Shown: positions 24,254 through 34,294, counted from the first letter of the stretch. The stretch: DNA of 43,874 bases from a bacterium (GCA_003245715.1 QKCJ01000057.1:1-43874), one strand, 5' to 3'. The notes: generated by a model not told the origin, from the letters alone. Made by a program: numbers and translations.

Positions 24254-25594
24254 TTAGAATTTTTCTCTTATTTCCGGAGTTTCATCTTCGGCAATTTTGA
24301 TTTCCCTGAGGAGTACGTCCTTGAGTTCCTTGCGAATTTGTCCATACTCCGGTTTTTTGATGAGATTTTTATGTTCAAAAGGGTCGTTCTCAAGGTCGTA
24401 GAGAAAATCATCATAATAGACGGGGCTGTTTTTACCGATGTCGCCAGCTGAATCCGCGCGAACGGAATATTTCCATTTGCTTGTGCGTATGCAACGACCG
24501 GTCTGGCTTTCGCTGAGTTGGGCAAAGTGTACATCACGCCATGTTTTATTCTCGTCAAACGCATCCTGCAGTGGCTGTCCGCGCCAGCTGGCCGGGATCT
24601 CTGCGTCTGCGGCTTTCAGGATGGTTTTGGGGATGTCAAGCAGGTTGGCAAATTTACCGGTTGTCTGACCGCCTTCAAAACCCGGCCCCCAGGCAATCAT
24701 CGGGATACGCAGACAGCCGTCGTGGCAGGAGCGTTTATACTCTGCGTTGCGGGTCCGGAAATGACTGCCGTGGTCGCTGGTGTAGATAATCAGGGTGTTT
24801 TCACTCTGTCCCATTTCTTCGATTTTAGCGCGGATACGGCCGACGTTCTCATCCAGGCTGTTGCAGCAGCCAAGATAATCCGGGTAGTTCTCCGTCCAGT
24901 CACCGGGCAGTCCGGCAAGGTCGCCGGGGATTTCATAATTGGCGAATTTCTTTTTCGAACCGGTTGGGCCTTCATAGCAGACATGGTCATTCTGGTGGTG
25001 CGGCTCTAGGTATGAAATAAAGAGGAAGTACGGATTATCCGCATCTTTGCGTGTTTCAAGATAATCAAGCACCCAGTCTGTCTGCACATCAACGCGGTAT
25101 TTCTTGTTGGGGAAAAATCTGAGATTATTGTCAGTGTCAAACATGTGGCCATCATATGAATGGGAAGTAAACTCAAGCGCGTCTGCGGCAAGCCAGTAAT
25201 CATAACCGGCGCGCAACTCTTCCGGAATCGGATAGATGCGGTAATCTGGATCAAAGCCCGGCGCGTTTTCATTTGGCCCTGACGCAAGATGCCATTTGCC
25301 GATATAGCCTGTGCTATAACCGGATTTCTTGAGTTCCTTAGCCAGGGTATGCTCAAGGTCTCTTGGCAGGTGGCGGTGGTTCTTGTAGCAGTCTGTTTCG
25401 CTTGGCCATAGTCCGCTTTGCAGGGCGGCACGCGCCGGTCCACAGACCGGCTGGCAGGTGAAGGCGTTTTCAAAGCGGGTACCTTCTGCAGCCAGCCTGT
25501 CGAGGTTGGGGGTTACCGGGAGTTTCTGGCCGTAACAGCCGCAGGTATCCCAGCGCTGTTGGTCGCTGAAGACAAAGATAATATTGGGTTTCAT
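24254..25594 (-). CDS. Type I (formylglycine) sulfatase
   Basis: 446 residues, AAGGAG ahead of the ATG. NIIFVFSDQQRWDTCGCYG is the N-terminal metal site; Cys51-Gly-Pro-Ala-Arg55 is the C-x-P-x-R motif whose Cys is converted to formylglycine; GYIGKWHL and YTSDHGSH complete the active site. No signal peptide is visible, so it may be cytoplasmic or the export route is unclear; in related sulfatase-rich bacteria most carry one. The substrate is a sulfate ester of a sugar or glycan fragment. No formylglycine-generating enzyme gene is in the window. Next to an IclR regulator on the same strand, 105 bases away. Confidence 0.9.
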   Translation of the reverse strand: MKPNIIFVFSDQQRWDTCGCYGQKLPVTPNLDRLAAEGTRFENAFTCQPVCGPARAALQSGLWPSETDCYKNHRHLPRDLEHTLAKELKKSGYSTGYIGKWHLASGPNENAPGFDPDYRIYPIPEELRAGYDYWLAADALEFTSHSYDGHMFDTDNNLRFFPNKKYRVDVQTDWVLDYLETRKDADNPYFLFISYLEPHHQNDHVCYEGPTGSKKKFANYEIPGDLAGLPGDWTENYPDYLGCCNSLDENVGRIRAKIEEMGQSENTLIIYTSDHGSHFRTRNAEYKRSCHDGCLRIPMIAWGPGFEGGQTTGKFANLLDIPKTILKAADAEIPASWRGQPLQDAFDENKTWRDVHFAQLSESQTGRCIRTSKWKYSVRADSAGDIGKNSPVYYDDFLYDLENDPFEHKNLIKKPEYGQIRKELKDVLLREIKIAEDETPEIREKF

Positions 25595-25699
25595 TGCATC
25601 TTCTCCTTATGGGGGGGGGATATAGGTGTTGTGCATATTTTTTGTATTGAAATTCTAGCCTGCAGGTAAACTTGCCGGAAAAAATGTTAAGTGATATTC

Positions 25700-26422
25700 T
25701 TAGAAGTAAGAACCGAGGTCTCTGGCCGCCTCCTTAACCAGATCAAAATAGTTCTGTTTCTGCTCATCAGTGATCTCGCGCGGTAACAGGGAAATACCGC
25801 AAACGCCGACAAAATTTTCGTCTTTAGTGAGTACAGGCGATGCAATTCTGATGCCTTTGTCCTGTGCCATGATGATCCCGTCTTCACGTGCCTGCATGAT
25901 TATCTGTGAATATGCTGTCCGTTGCTGTTCCGTTCCCTGATAGTCGGCAATAAGCTGCTGCCTGGCGCGGTCACAGCTGTAAGCCACTCCAATCATGCCA
26001 AAACCATGGACTGCGTAACTGTTATTAGTCTTGCCGATATTCAGGTAGTGGTATGACTCAGGCATCTCGTGTTTGTTGCGGAAGGTCATGTAGCCGTTTT
26101 CATTCCAGTTCACCAGCGCCGCCGATTCGCCACTGCTTTCCGCCAGACGAATGAGACGGTTCTGAATCAGGCTCTCGCGGTTATTGGCGCCGGAAATATT
26201 ATCTGCAGCCAGACGGAATTTACCCGCCGCATGATAAAACCCCTCATTCCCTTTCTCACACCAGCCCTCCTCAATGATAACCTTCAGCAAGCGGGAAAGA
26301 GTACCCGAAGACAGCCCCCCGCATAATTTTTTGAGTTCGGTAAACTGAACCCCGACTTTGTGTTCAGAGATTACCGAAAGTATCTGAAGAGAATTCCGTA
26401 AACCAGCATTTGAGCCAGACAT
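25700..26422 (-). CDS. IclR-family transcriptional regulator
   Basis: 240 residues. N-terminal winged helix (LRNSLQILSVISEHKVGVQF, LSSGTLSRLLKVIIEEGW) and a C-terminal IclR effector domain (FGMIGVAYSCDRARQQLI; DKGIRIASPVLTKDENFVGVCGIS). Same strand as, and directly upstream of, the sulfatase gene, so it may control it. AGTACT sites in the leader suggest autoregulation. Confidence 0.82.
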   Translation of the reverse strand: MSGSNAGLRNSLQILSVISEHKVGVQFTELKKLCGGLSSGTLSRLLKVIIEEGWCEKGNEGFYHAAGKFRLAADNISGANNRESLIQNRLIRLAESSGESAALVNWNENGYMTFRNKHEMPESYHYLNIGKTNNSYAVHGFGMIGVAYSCDRARQQLIADYQGTEQQRTAYSQIIMQAREDGIIMAQDKGIRIASPVLTKDENFVGVCGISLLPREITDEQKQNYFDLVKEAARDLGSYF

Positions 26423-26430
26423 AATATTCC

Positions 26431-26472
26431 AGTACTAAATATGGTGCTTATGGTTATTTATATAGTACTATA
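26431..26472 (-). promoter_or_regulatory. Candidate operator repeats of the IclR gene
   Basis: AGTACT at 26431-26436, nine bases upstream of the start, and a perfect palindrome TATAGTACTATA at 26461-26472. Repeated AGTACT in the leader of an IclR gene is a plausible self-binding site. Confidence 0.45.
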
Positions 26473-26658
26473 ATAACGGGTAAATAATATTAAGCAAGCC
26501 ATAATTATAAAATTTATAGTTATGACGTTTGGCGGTTGTTTGGTTTTTTTTGTAACTATCAATTATATAATGTTTTATGTGGCGCAGTGCGGCGATTGTT
26601 ATGCCGTGCGAAAAAACGAGTCACGTGTTGTGACGGGAGTTTAACAGACCGGAGGTGG

Positions 26659-27504
26659 TTATGAGCGGCAGTCGTCGCGGTATTGGAGTGGGGTGAGGCC
26701 GTAATGTTTTTTAAATAATGAGCAGAAGTATGCGCTATCCTCAAAGTTGAGCTGCTCTGAGATTTCGTACACTTTTTTATCGCTGAAATGCAGCATATTG
26801 GCGGCTTCCTGGAGTTTGAGTTTTTGCAGGTATTTCTGTGGGGAGATGCTGTAGAAATTAGCCCAGTGCCGGTAGAAGGAGCGGCGGGAAAAGCCATTTT
26901 CTTCATAAAGCTTTTCGAGGTTAATATTAACGCTGGCATTGAGTTGCAGGTAATGGGCGATGCGCTGGATTCCGGCTTCAACGTAATCTTCGCTTTCCTC
27001 TTTGGCTTTTTTCATAAGAAGCAATTCCTCAAGCAGCTGGAAGCCCAGAATATCCATCCGGTCTACAACGCCATACTCATGAATATGCTGCATCAGCTCA
27101 AGCAGCGTTGAAATAAGCTTGTTCACTTGCTCGCAGAGGGTAATCTTCCAGACCGGAGGTGACGAGATAAGCCGCATTTTTAACATTTTGTCATATAATT
27201 TCGCGTCATAGGATATATAAAATGCGTCGCGGGGATCAAGGATTTCATACTGATGGCGAATGCCGGGAACTTTAAGGGCCGCATTCGGGAAGGGCGTTGT
27301 ATAGCAGGTATTGCCGACATATTCCTTACAGAACTTGCTGGTGGAATTTAGCCTTATGGCAATTTCAAGTTTATTCTGAAAGACATATTTGTTCATCAAA
27401 TGTCCGCGTAACAGGCCGATTTTCTTGATCGGGAAAGGAAATTCAAATTCCCTTTTGACATTTTCAAGCGAGATTGCGGTGATTTTTTCTTCTTTGAATT
27501 TCAT
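26659..27504 (-). CDS. AraC-family transcriptional regulator
   Basis: 281 residues. The C-terminal 100 residues hold the double helix-turn-helix (LEKLYEENGFSRRSFYRHW; YEISEQLNFEDSAYFCSLFK, then HYGLTPLQYR). The N-terminal 160 residues form a probable cupin-type sensor, poorly conserved. Divergent from the large glycoside hydrolase operon across 311 bases, so it probably activates that operon in response to a sugar; this is inference from position. Confidence 0.84.
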   Translation of the reverse strand: MKFKEEKITAISLENVKREFEFPFPIKKIGLLRGHLMNKYVFQNKLEIAIRLNSTSKFCKEYVGNTCYTTPFPNAALKVPGIRHQYEILDPRDAFYISYDAKLYDKMLKMRLISSPPVWKITLCEQVNKLISTLLELMQHIHEYGVVDRMDILGFQLLEELLLMKKAKEESEDYVEAGIQRIAHYLQLNASVNINLEKLYEENGFSRRSFYRHWANFYSISPQKYLQKLKLQEAANMLHFSDKKVYEISEQLNFEDSAYFCSLFKKHYGLTPLQYRDDCRS

Positions 27505-27815
27505 TCTTATCCTGCCCGATAACAGTAATTATGCGTATTTTATGTTGCTGGCATAATCGTAATATAAAGTTGTTTTGTGTGTATCAGTCTTAAACGCAAT
27601 ATTTTCAGTATATCCCGAGTCATCAAAGTAGTCAATAAATACACGCGATACTTTTCTGTTGTGAAAAATAGTGGCACAAAATTAATGTAACCTTGGCACA
27701 TCCTTCTCTTGTACAGAAACAGTGCGTCTTGTAAACTTTAATCAAACAGGTGGATTTTTTGTTTAGCGTAATATGTGTTGTCAGTCATTGCAAATTGCCT
27801 TTCAAAGGAAGAATA
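27505..27815. promoter_or_regulatory. Divergent control region between AraC regulator and glycoside hydrolase operon
   Basis: 311 bases, AT-rich. One inverted repeat ATTATGC (27528-27534) / GCATAAT (27551-27557) sits near the regulator start. The ribosome site AAAGGAAG (27804-27811) belongs to the hydrolase gene. No strong consensus promoter was seen, as expected of an activator-dependent operon. Confidence 0.35.
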
Positions 27816-30800
27816 ATGATAAAAATGATTCTGTGCGTACTTATTTTAGTTGGCATGATTCGGGCCGGGGCGCAGGAACCAATCTTCAACGGCGGCTTTG
27901 AGTTGGGCGGGGCTGGTTATAAATGCGTACGTTATATTCGCCCGGACACTAATCCAGACCTAAAGTACTTGCCGGTAGTGCTGGATGATAAAACTTTTAT
28001 GACAGGAAAAGCGGCGCTCAGGATTCCCAACCCTTACGCGGAGGCCATTGAATTTTCTTCTGAAGAATTTTGGCTTGAGCCTGCGAGGGAGTACACGCTT
28101 ACTGTGAATGCTAAGACGAGTGCGGCAAAATATCCGATGCGGGTTAGTGTGGTGTCGGTAAAAGACAAGTGGAGTGTGCATATTAATGAAACGGTTGATT
28201 TGGGTACCGGTTGGAAGAACTTCAGCTTTAAGTTTAAAAGTTCGGATGACAGGAGTTTCGACTATTATCATGTGCGGATATTGTTCGGGCAGAAAGATAC
28301 TCCGGCGGATGTCTGGTTTGATGATTTTAGCATATCTGCGGCGGACGGCAAAAGGGCTGGTCTTGAAAAATTTGACCTTGAGGGCGAGGTTATTAATAGC
28401 CTGATTTATGTCAAAGGCGGTAAGAGCAAACCGGTAAGCGCGAGTCTCAGAGTAATCAATAACACTGTCAAACAGTTAGCTGATGATGTTGAAATTAAGA
28501 TTGTAAACAAGACGACGGGGCAGAGCTTTGGCAATACCATGCTGCGGTTAAATCTTGAGCCGCGCAAGATAAAAGAATTTTTGCTGAATGTTCCGGAGGA
28601 TATTCCGCTCGGTGCGTATGAGATAGTGGTTGATGCAAAGAATAAGAACAGCCGGATTATCCGGGGGCAGTTTGCGGTTATCGGAGAATACAAAGCTGAA
28701 CCGGTGAATCTTGACAGAGACTTTGTCGTTGGCCTTAATGGTTCGGTTGAGATTATAACTCCGAGTTGGGTTCCGGGAATATTTGCCAGAGATGATATCG
28801 CTGATGGCATCAAGTCCTCTTTTTCATTAGATCAGGAGTACTCTCTTTATGCCAGGATGGGGTGTCGGCTGATGCGTTTATGGGGACCGGGAGCTGTGCG
28901 CTGGAGGAAGATGGAGCCGCGTGAGGGAGAGTATGACTTCAGTCCGCTGGAGCTGAATCTTAAGGTGAATGAAAAATATGCTATGCAGATACTTCCGGTT
29001 TTGGGAAATATGGATTTCCTTGACCCGCAGGCAAAGCGTGAGTACGGTCTTGGTTCACTTCCTGCGTGGCTGATAAAAAAGAGTGAAACGGTACGCAGCT
29101 TTCCCTTGGAGCATAAGTATAAAAATGGGTTAATCCATTTGCCGCCGCTTGAGTGCTGGAAGAAGTATGTAAACAGGATTGCTGAGCAGTTTGCTGGCAG
29201 GATAACACATTACGAGATCATGAATGAGCCGAATCTGATCTTCGATGACAGCGCGGTATATGTAAAGTATTTAAAAGAGGCTTATGACGTTTTAAGTCAG
29301 GATAAATATAAAAGCAGGGTTGTCGGTATTTGTGTAACAGGTGATCTTGGCGGAAGTCCGAGCAGCTTTCTTGGTTCCTGTCTGAAAAACGGAGCGTTGA
29401 GCTATTGCGACATTGTTTCGTTTCACCCCTACAGTTCCCGTGAGCTTTCTTCGGCTACCCCGGCGGATAAGCAGATTGTTAACATGAAAAAACTGACGGT
29501 CAAATACGGCGGGAGTGAGCGGGCATTATGGAATTCGGAATTATATTATCTTAAGGGGAAAGACTCTCAGAATTTTGAAGCGTCCAGTTTTGAACCGTAT
29601 TATGTGGCCAGAAGATTTCTCACTGATCTTGGTGAAGGGGTTAAGCAGTCAATCGCAATTCCGGCAACTTGTGTCTGGGATTCACTGTCCTTGAAAAATC
29701 AACACAATCAAAGTGTTAAAAACGGGTTATACCCATCGGAAACTTATGTTGTTTATAATGCTCTGGCCAGATATTTTCAGGGCTCTGTGCCGGTTGAGAA
29801 AATCCGCCTCAAGCCAGACAGCATCTGTTATGTCTATAAGAGAAAGGCTAAATATATCGCGGCCATCTGGAATTACAGAAATGCCAAAGATATGGTTTTA
29901 GTGCTGGGTAATAACACGCATAACGTTGAGCAGCTTGATATCTTCGGCAATGTCAGTCCGTTAAATACAGACAGGATAAAAGTCGGTCTTTCGCCGGTAT
30001 ACCTTAAAGTAAGTGAGGCGTTGACTTCTGAAGAAAATATCGCGAACGCAAATAAATCACTTGTTGATGCGCTAAAAAAATCGAAGCTGGTTTTTGCGCA
30101 GCCTGTGGCTCTGGCTGCAAAAGGAAAAGTTTTCAGTGATGCAGGAACACTTGTCATGGCCGTAGGCGCAGAAAATTATTCAGGCAGCGTCGTCAATGCA
30201 GTTATTAATTTTGGTGGCAGAGATATAGCGCTTGATTTTGCCGCTAAGGAGAAGAAAACAGTTTACCTGCCAAATTTTAAAATCAATAATTCACGTCTTG
30301 TTACTGTAAGGGTTAAAAGTAACGGCAAGGAATCTGATTTTGTCGTTAAGCCTGAAATAGTATCTCCGGTTTATGATGTGCTGTCTTCTGTGAGTTCGGA
30401 TTTTATTCCGCTAACCAATAAGCAAGGAAAGGGCAGTGCTGAGTTTGGGGCGCGTTTCAAGGTTGAGGTTAAGGAGGATGATCTGGTTTTAAGCTTTGCC
30501 GTAAAAGATTCAACGCCTTCAGGACCTGCCGGCAATAAGCAGTATTGGGAAAAAGACAGTATTGAATTGTTTTTCGATGTTGCGCCATTTTCTCTGCCGC
30601 TTGATTCAGGAAAAAACGAAATCAGGCAATACACCGGACGTGCGTTTGTATTGCCTTATGCGGAGGATAAAATAAATTTCCGTGCGTGGAAATGCGGCTC
30701 GTCTGGTGATTTTAGAACTACTAGTTTCAAATGTAGGCTCAAGCTTGAGGATAATGGTTACTCTGCAATTCTTTCACTTCCGTTATCGGTACTGAACCTG

Positions 30801-30950
30801 AAAAAACCGCTAAGTGGTAAATCAATTGGTCTTGATATAAAAGTAAATAACGCGACTAAAGATGCCAGGTCAAGCGAGTCATTATCCTGGAGTGCGGCGG
30901 GTGATTCGCACAAAAACAGATACTCATACGGAATAATCAATTTTAAATAA
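27816..30950 (+). CDS. Large secreted clan GH-A glycoside hydrolase with N-terminal CBM-like and C-terminal CBM9-like domains
   Basis: 1044 residues from the ATG at 27816 (AAAGGAAG ahead). Signal peptide about 1-19 (MIKMILCVLILVGMIRAGAQ). Residues 20-175 resemble a CBM4/9-type jelly roll (NGGFELGGAG; WKNFSFKFKSSDD; VWFDDFSIS). Residues 180-290 form a beta-sandwich linker. Residues 300-680 are a TIM barrel: Glu471 in HYEIMNEPN is the expected acid/base, and Glu575 in ALWNSELYYL the nucleophile, a GH39-like spacing. Residues 860-1044 look like a CBM9/DOMON-type sugar-binding domain (DSIELFFDVAP; SLSWSAAGDSHKNR). The target polysaccharide cannot be named. First gene of a run with a second GH-A enzyme and a pseudopilin. 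Confidence 0.78.
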   Translation: MIKMILCVLILVGMIRAGAQEPIFNGGFELGGAGYKCVRYIRPDTNPDLKYLPVVLDDKTFMTGKAALRIPNPYAEAIEFSSEEFWLEPAREYTLTVNAKTSAAKYPMRVSVVSVKDKWSVHINETVDLGTGWKNFSFKFKSSDDRSFDYYHVRILFGQKDTPADVWFDDFSISAADGKRAGLEKFDLEGEVINSLIYVKGGKSKPVSASLRVINNTVKQLADDVEIKIVNKTTGQSFGNTMLRLNLEPRKIKEFLLNVPEDIPLGAYEIVVDAKNKNSRIIRGQFAVIGEYKAEPVNLDRDFVVGLNGSVEIITPSWVPGIFARDDIADGIKSSFSLDQEYSLYARMGCRLMRLWGPGAVRWRKMEPREGEYDFSPLELNLKVNEKYAMQILPVLGNMDFLDPQAKREYGLGSLPAWLIKKSETVRSFPLEHKYKNGLIHLPPLECWKKYVNRIAEQFAGRITHYEIMNEPNLIFDDSAVYVKYLKEAYDVLSQDKYKSRVVGICVTGDLGGSPSSFLGSCLKNGALSYCDIVSFHPYSSRELSSATPADKQIVNMKKLTVKYGGSERALWNSELYYLKGKDSQNFEASSFEPYYVARRFLTDLGEGVKQSIAIPATCVWDSLSLKNQHNQSVKNGLYPSETYVVYNALARYFQGSVPVEKIRLKPDSICYVYKRKAKYIAAIWNYRNAKDMVLVLGNNTHNVEQLDIFGNVSPLNTDRIKVGLSPVYLKVSEALTSEENIANANKSLVDALKKSKLVFAQPVALAAKGKVFSDAGTLVMAVGAENYSGSVVNAVINFGGRDIALDFAAKEKKTVYLPNFKINNSRLVTVRVKSNGKESDFVVKPEIVSPVYDVLSSVSSDFIPLTNKQGKGSAEFGARFKVEVKEDDLVLSFAVKDSTPSGPAGNKQYWEKDSIELFFDVAPFSLPLDSGKNEIRQYTGRAFVLPYAEDKINFRAWKCGSSGDFRTTSFKCRLKLEDNGYSAILSLPLSVLNLKKPLSGKSIGLDIKVNNATKDARSSESLSWSAAGDSHKNRYSYGIINFK

Positions 30951-30967
30951 ACAGGAGAAATTCTAGA

Positions 30968-32407
30968 ATGGAAATGCTTGGTACTTTCAAAAATAAAACT
31001 TCAAAAGAGGTGGTTAAGTCGAAGATCGGTATTGGGCTTGAATGTCTTGACCGGCAGATGTGGGATGATACTGATGAAGCTTACAGGTTGCTTGGGCTGA
31101 CTGGAGTTAAGCATGCCAGAGTACAGACTGGCTGGAACCGTTGTGAAGTGCGGGAGGGTATTTTTGATTTTGTCTGGCTTGACCGTATTGTCAATAAATT
31201 GCTGGCGGAGGGGGTCAGTCCCTGGTTCTGCGTATCGTATGGCAATATTTTTCACAGTGAAGCGACTGAACCGGATGCTGTAAGCTGGCCGCCAATTTAT
31301 ACCGAAGCTGACCGGAGTGCCTGGCTGAAATATGTTGAGGCGCTTGTGCGACATTTCTGTGACCGGATAACGCATTATGAAATTTGGAATGAACCGGACA
31401 TCAATTCATTCTGGAGTCAGGCTCCGGACACTCTTGAATATATGGATATGCTCAAGATTACGGTTCCAGTAATTAAAGCAAATTGCACTGGAGCAAAAAT
31501 TATCGGCGGCGCTATGGGGCGCGGTTTTTCCTGGATGGGGTTTGCTGTTCTTGAAAAATATCTTCAGGAGGGTTTTGGTGATTTGATTGATATTTATTCT
31601 TACCACCGCTATCGGGTTGTTCCTGAATTATATTCAAGGGATGATTTTGAGTGCCTGAAAGAAACCTTCAGGGCCTACGGTGCGGGCCACGTTGAGTTGT
31701 GGCAGGCTGAATCAGGTTGTCCATCAAAAACGTCAACAACGCATGCTCTGGCCAATACCCCTCTTGATGAAACGGTTCAGGCAAAGGTATTGTGTCGTAG
31801 CATTATGACTGACCTTGATATGGGGGTAGACTATACCTGCTATTTCCATTTTTCAGATTTTAAGTTTTATTACAGGAATGGTTTCAGTGATATTCCGAAT
31901 TTCTTCGGATTGATTACTTTTGATAATCCGCCGCGTTGCAAGCCATCATATTCGGCCTTTCAGAGGATCTGTTCGCTTTTTGATGAAGAGACTAAACGGG
32001 AAAAAAGATTCAAGCTTGATATGAGTTTTCGTGATATGTATGAGTCTAAAGAGTTATACTCTTTTCAAGTTGAAATTGTCAACAGCCGGATGACTTCTTT
32101 CACCCGCAAAGGCTATCCGCTTATTTCCTATTACATGCCTGCAGATCTCTTGAGTTCTTACGCAGGAAATGAATGCTGGAAAGCCAAAGATATTATGTTG
32201 CACATCTGGACTTCCGACGTTAATATTAAGAATGCGGTGGTGCTTGATCCGCTGACGGGTGAAATCTTTAAGGCTGAGATTACAGAAGATACAACACAGA
32301 TCAGGAATGTTCCGACCCGGCAGATTACCGTTGTTGATGTTCCGTTAAAAGACTATCCGATGTTTGTGACGGATCTGGCGGCAGTTGAAGAATTTCTTGC
32401 GAACTAA
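30968..32407 (+). CDS. Cytoplasmic clan GH-A glycoside hydrolase, GH39-like
   Basis: 479 residues, starting 18 bases after the previous stop with AGGAG ahead. TIM barrel with Glu142 in HYEIWNEPD (acid/base) and Glu248 in LWQAESGCPS (nucleophile); IDIYSYHRYR lies between. No signal peptide, so it probably acts on imported oligosaccharides produced by the secreted enzyme upstream. The C-terminal 120 residues make a small beta domain. Family placement (GH39 or related) is by motif and needs a profile search. Confidence 0.78.
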   Translation: MEMLGTFKNKTSKEVVKSKIGIGLECLDRQMWDDTDEAYRLLGLTGVKHARVQTGWNRCEVREGIFDFVWLDRIVNKLLAEGVSPWFCVSYGNIFHSEATEPDAVSWPPIYTEADRSAWLKYVEALVRHFCDRITHYEIWNEPDINSFWSQAPDTLEYMDMLKITVPVIKANCTGAKIIGGAMGRGFSWMGFAVLEKYLQEGFGDLIDIYSYHRYRVVPELYSRDDFECLKETFRAYGAGHVELWQAESGCPSKTSTTHALANTPLDETVQAKVLCRSIMTDLDMGVDYTCYFHFSDFKFYYRNGFSDIPNFFGLITFDNPPRCKPSYSAFQRICSLFDEETKREKRFKLDMSFRDMYESKELYSFQVEIVNSRMTSFTRKGYPLISYYMPADLLSSYAGNECWKAKDIMLHIWTSDVNIKNAVVLDPLTGEIFKAEITEDTTQIRNVPTRQITVVDVPLKDYPMFVTDLAAVEEFLAN

Positions 32408-32462
32408 AAATCAAGCTGAGAAAATATCGTGTGGCGGATCTGGTTTATAAAGGATATGTAAA

Positions 32463-33176
32463 ATGTTTACCAAGGCTCTGAAAATACAGGATACAAGACC
32501 TTTGAAAGGTTTTACATTAATCGAGATGCTGGTGGTGATTTCGATTCTGGCGATTCTTGCAAGTATGCTATTGCCGTCGATAACCGCAGCTCTCAAACAG
32601 GCCCGTCAGATGTCATGCTCGAATAATTTAAAACAGTTCGGTATTGTTCTTTTTAATTATGCCAATGATAATAATGACTGGGTGATAAATAACAAATATA
32701 CCGCCTTGCCGCACTGGTTTATCCAGCTTCAGCTTCTGAAATACATTGACAATGGCGATCTCCTGCGTTGCCCGGAGATGCAGAGCGCTTTTTCATATAC
32801 GTATCTCACTAAGAAGTACTCGACAAATTACGGTCTTAATACTTGTGTGGCCGCTGGAACTTCAAGTGTCAGTCCTTCTATCCGCGTTCGGAAATTTGCC
32901 GAAATTGGCAAGTCCCTGAAAGGTTCGCCGCGTACTGTGATTTCCATTGATACAAATGACAAGGACTACCGCAACCATATGAATACAAAAACTGGGAATT
33001 CCCCTTATGCCGATGATGGGCCGGCCTGTATCTATGCGGTTCATTCACTTAATGCCAATACCCTTTTTGCCGATTTTCATGTCAAGGCAATAACCGCACC
33101 GTTTGCGCCTGATTCGACCGGCGTGAACTGGCTCAATCCTGACACCCTCATTAATGCGGAATATATTCGGTATTAA
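32463..33176 (+). CDS. Type II secretion pseudopilin-like protein (prepilin N-terminal methylation domain)
   Basis: 237 residues. A short basic leader is followed by the prepilin peptidase site KG16-FTLIEM with Glu at +5 and a 20-residue hydrophobic helix ([18 protein letters not shown]). The C-terminal part has the layout of the DUF1559-like pseudopilins abundant in Lentisphaerota and Planctomycetes: [20 protein letters not shown] and [17 protein letters not shown], a variant of the H-x9-DG motif. In those phyla such genes often sit next to sulfatases and glycosidases; the role is unproven. 55 bases after the hydrolase stop, so same transcript. Confidence 0.85.
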   Translation: MFTKALKIQDTRPLKGFTLIEMLVVISILAILASMLLPSITAALKQARQMSCSNNLKQFGIVLFNYANDNNDWVINNKYTALPHWFIQLQLLKYIDNGDLLRCPEMQSAFSYTYLTKKYSTNYGLNTCVAAGTSSVSPSIRVRKFAEIGKSLKGSPRTVISIDTNDKDYRNHMNTKTGNSPYADDGPACIYAVHSLNANTLFADFHVKAITAPFAPDSTGVNWLNPDTLINAEYIRY

Positions 33177-33272
33177 TGCGTGCTGGGTGATGAAATTTTT
33201 TCTTGGCAAAAGGACGCAAATAATGTGTATGTATAAATAGCCTAGCCGGTTTTTCTGTCTAATATCAATCAG

Positions 33273-33307
33273 TTCAGACACTGCAGAGGTGGTGTCTGAA
33301 ATTTTTT
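33273..33307 (+). terminator. Terminator of the glycoside hydrolase operon
   Basis: TTCAGACAC (33273-33281) pairs with GTGTCTGAA (33292-33300), loop of 10, then ATTTTTT. From 33308 to 33479 the sequence is AT-rich and may hold the promoter of the next gene. Confidence 0.75.
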
Positions 33308-33479
33308 CATTGCTTTTGCTTTCTTTCAGAAAATAGAGATATATTTCATTTAGTATTACATGATTAATCCTATTATTGGTTTGTATATCATTTCTTCAAT
33401 TGTATAGTAGAAAATATTACAGCGGAAAGAATCATTTTTAACCTGAATTTACCGGTAAATTTTATAAAAGGAAAGTATC

Positions 33480-34256
33480 ATGAAGCATTCATTTCTGGAC
33501 AGGCCGTCTCCGGTTATCACATCAATCATGGGTGGGCAGACCCCGGAAGAGTTAATCGCCCAAGCTAGAAACTCCGAGTTCAGTGGCGCACAGGGAATCG
33601 CCATTGATCTTGCAGACCTTAAACCCGAGTTCAGAAACCATGACTCGTTAAAGCGTGTAATTGATTCTGTTGAACTGCCGTTTATGTTCTTCTTTTATCG
33701 GGCAGACAGGTGGGAGGGGCTTGATGATGAAAATCGGCAGAAGGTGCTGCTGACAGCGGCTGGGGCAGGGGCGGCGATGATTGATGTCATGGGTGATTTG
33801 TATGATCCTTCACCTATGGAGATAACGCGTGATCCGGAGGCTATCAGGAAGCAGGTGAAGCTTATTGATGAGATTCACGCCGCCGGCGCGCAGGTGGTTA
33901 TTTCTTCGCATATGCAGGTTTCGCGCACCTGTCAGGAGGTCTTTGAGCATCTTGAGGAGGTGGCTAAAAGAGGGGCTGATGTTGTTAAGATTGTCACTAT
34001 GGCTGATACCGAGGAAGAACTTGCCGAAGCCTTCCGTACCACAATGTTTCTGAAACGTGAACTGAAGACGCCGTTTATTCATTTATGTAATGGCAAGTTC
34101 AGCCGCCCCCACCGTTTTATGGGGCCGGCTCTGGGTACGTCGATATTATTTGCGGTCGAAAGATATGAACCTAAATATGGCTTATCACAGCCGACAGTTG
34201 CCGCGGTGAAAGCTGTTCTTGATAACCTGCATTGGAATATTAAGGATTATCTTTAA
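33480..34256 (+). CDS. Type I 3-dehydroquinate dehydratase family protein
   Basis: 258 residues, AAAGGAAAG ahead of the ATG. Type I dehydroquinase features: FFYRADRWEG (substrate Arg), ISSHMQ with His144, VVKIVTMA with Schiff-base Lys170, SRPHRFMGPALGTSILF, and YGLSQPTV near the C-terminus. The N-terminal active-site Glu is replaced in IAIDLADL. The normal reaction is 3-dehydroquinate to 3-dehydroshikimate. It is placed in a sugar region next to an SDR and not among aro genes, so a catabolic role (quinate/shikimate, or dehydration of a keto-sugar acid) is possible. No gene symbol is given for that reason. Confidence 0.75.
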   Translation: MKHSFLDRPSPVITSIMGGQTPEELIAQARNSEFSGAQGIAIDLADLKPEFRNHDSLKRVIDSVELPFMFFFYRADRWEGLDDENRQKVLLTAAGAGAAMIDVMGDLYDPSPMEITRDPEAIRKQVKLIDEIHAAGAQVVISSHMQVSRTCQEVFEHLEEVAKRGADVVKIVTMADTEEELAEAFRTTMFLKRELKTPFIHLCNGKFSRPHRFMGPALGTSILFAVERYEPKYGLSQPTVAAVKAVLDNLHWNIKDYL

Positions 34257-34294
34257 ATACTGTTTCGTAAATACTCAACAGAGGAGAGGCTACA

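Noticed and set aside
24268..25473. Several open frames on both strands within the sulfatase gene
   Set aside because: Shadows of the sulfatase with no motif or ribosome site.
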